From Roseimaritima ulvae (GTDB lineage Bacteria > Planctomycetota > Planctomycetia > Pirellulales > Pirellulaceae): 64,000 bases of DNA. Location: contig NZ_CP042914.1 of assembly GCF_008065135.1 (NCBI RefSeq), positions 5,189,404 to 5,253,403 of the forward strand, read 5' to 3'. The position numbers and the translations under genes are program-made. The notes under the pieces were generated by a model, which did no database searches, was not told where the DNA came from, and saw nothing but the letters and a program-made list of their open reading frames with translations. Shown here piece by piece: positions 63,700 through 64,000 of this stretch. Position 1 is the first letter of the stretch. Every line of letters begins with the position of its first letter.

Positions 63700-64000
63700 G
63701 GCTGGGCGCGGCGCGGGTCGGTGTCGCGAATGATCTCGCTGATCCCCGTCTGATTGAAACCCTTGTAGCCCTGGTTGCGTTCGAGAATTTCCAGGTGCGA
63801 CCCGATGGCGCCGCGTTCGCGGAATTCGGCCGCTTGGGGAGCTGTGATCTGCCCGGTGGCTAACAGACGATCGATCCGCGGAGCGCCGATCGGCCAACGC
63901 TCCCCGACCGTAAAAGCCTGTTTGAGATACGTAAAATCCGTAAACGGGGCCATCGTTTCGATGCCCTCGGCGGCCAGTTGCCGGCGAGCGGCGTCGAAGT
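63696..64000 (-). CDS. C-terminal part of an unrecognised protein, cut by window edge
   Basis: The frame is open to base 64000, so the start lies outside the window; about 100 residues are visible. FTDFTYLKQAFTVGERWPIG, LLATGQITAPQAAEFRERGA and GYKGFNQTGISEIIRDTDP look like a folded C-terminus, not repeat-derived. I do not recognise the family. The stop codon is inside a hairpin repeat. Confidence 0.6.
   Translation of the reverse strand, partial: FDAARRQLAAEGIETMAPFTDFTYLKQAFTVGERWPIGAPRIDRLLATGQITAPQAAEFRERGAIGSHLEILERNQGYKGFNQTGISEIIRDTDPRRAQP

Overview
This 64-kb window looks like chromosomal DNA of a planctomycete, probably of the Pirellula/Rhodopirellula type. The inference rests on a Hanks-type kinase fused to a TPR tail, a redoxin-haem-PHM-EF-hand protein, MoxR/DUF58 pairs, an archaeal-type diadenylate cyclase, high GC, and many spurious-looking intergenic repeats. 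No species is claimed. Genes lie on both strands in short operons. I see no rRNA, tRNA, CRISPR array, transposase gene or prophage.

Region by region: 1-2184 is the 3' part of a Ser/Thr kinase. 2323-7466 is a five-gene operon (aldo/keto reductase, zinc dehydrogenase, tagaturonate epimerase, SDR, TIM-barrel isomerase) that fits L-galactose oxidation into the hexuronate pathway. 7813-13650 holds a DUF481 outer-membrane protein, MoxR-DUF58 and a Prc protease. 13787-18596 holds tsaD, rsmG and the sulfate-activation pair cysD-cysNC. 18692-24727 (minus) holds a UDP-sugar dehydrogenase, ilvE, a LolCD-like transporter and a secreted GDPD. 25457-28034 holds two small genes, an Hsp20 with striking upstream signals, and a YihY protein. 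28072-35145 (minus) holds an APC permease, a PIG-L deacetylase, rdgB, an HtrA-like protease and the redoxin/cytochrome/PHM protein. 35456-40568 holds cdsA, tatD and a candidate lipid-transport pair (a membrane-anchored protein plus a MlaF-MlaE fusion). 40822-47980 holds a hydrolase, floA, a GT9 glycosyltransferase, a large secreted protein and a DacZ-like cyclase. 48613-55660 holds smc, larC, the short gene rpmJ, two small proteins and a DUF58 protein. 55755-63313 holds a solute-binding lipoprotein divergent from xylB, then tadABC (minus) and a triple zinc-ribbon protein. A partial gene runs off the right end.

The most unusual signal is not a gene. The intergenic spaces are filled with small hairpin repeats whose loops are constant and whose stems co-vary: a CGCCAG hexaloop family, a TCC/GGA triloop family, and a GTAGCATGGG family with a CCC/CCT loop. 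Several families start with the same GTAG edge, and at two genes that edge supplies the TAG stop codon. There is also a roughly 190-bp MITE-like element with inverted ends and two internal hairpins (two full and several partial copies). These read like parts of one mobile or RNA-level repeat system worth a genome-wide survey.
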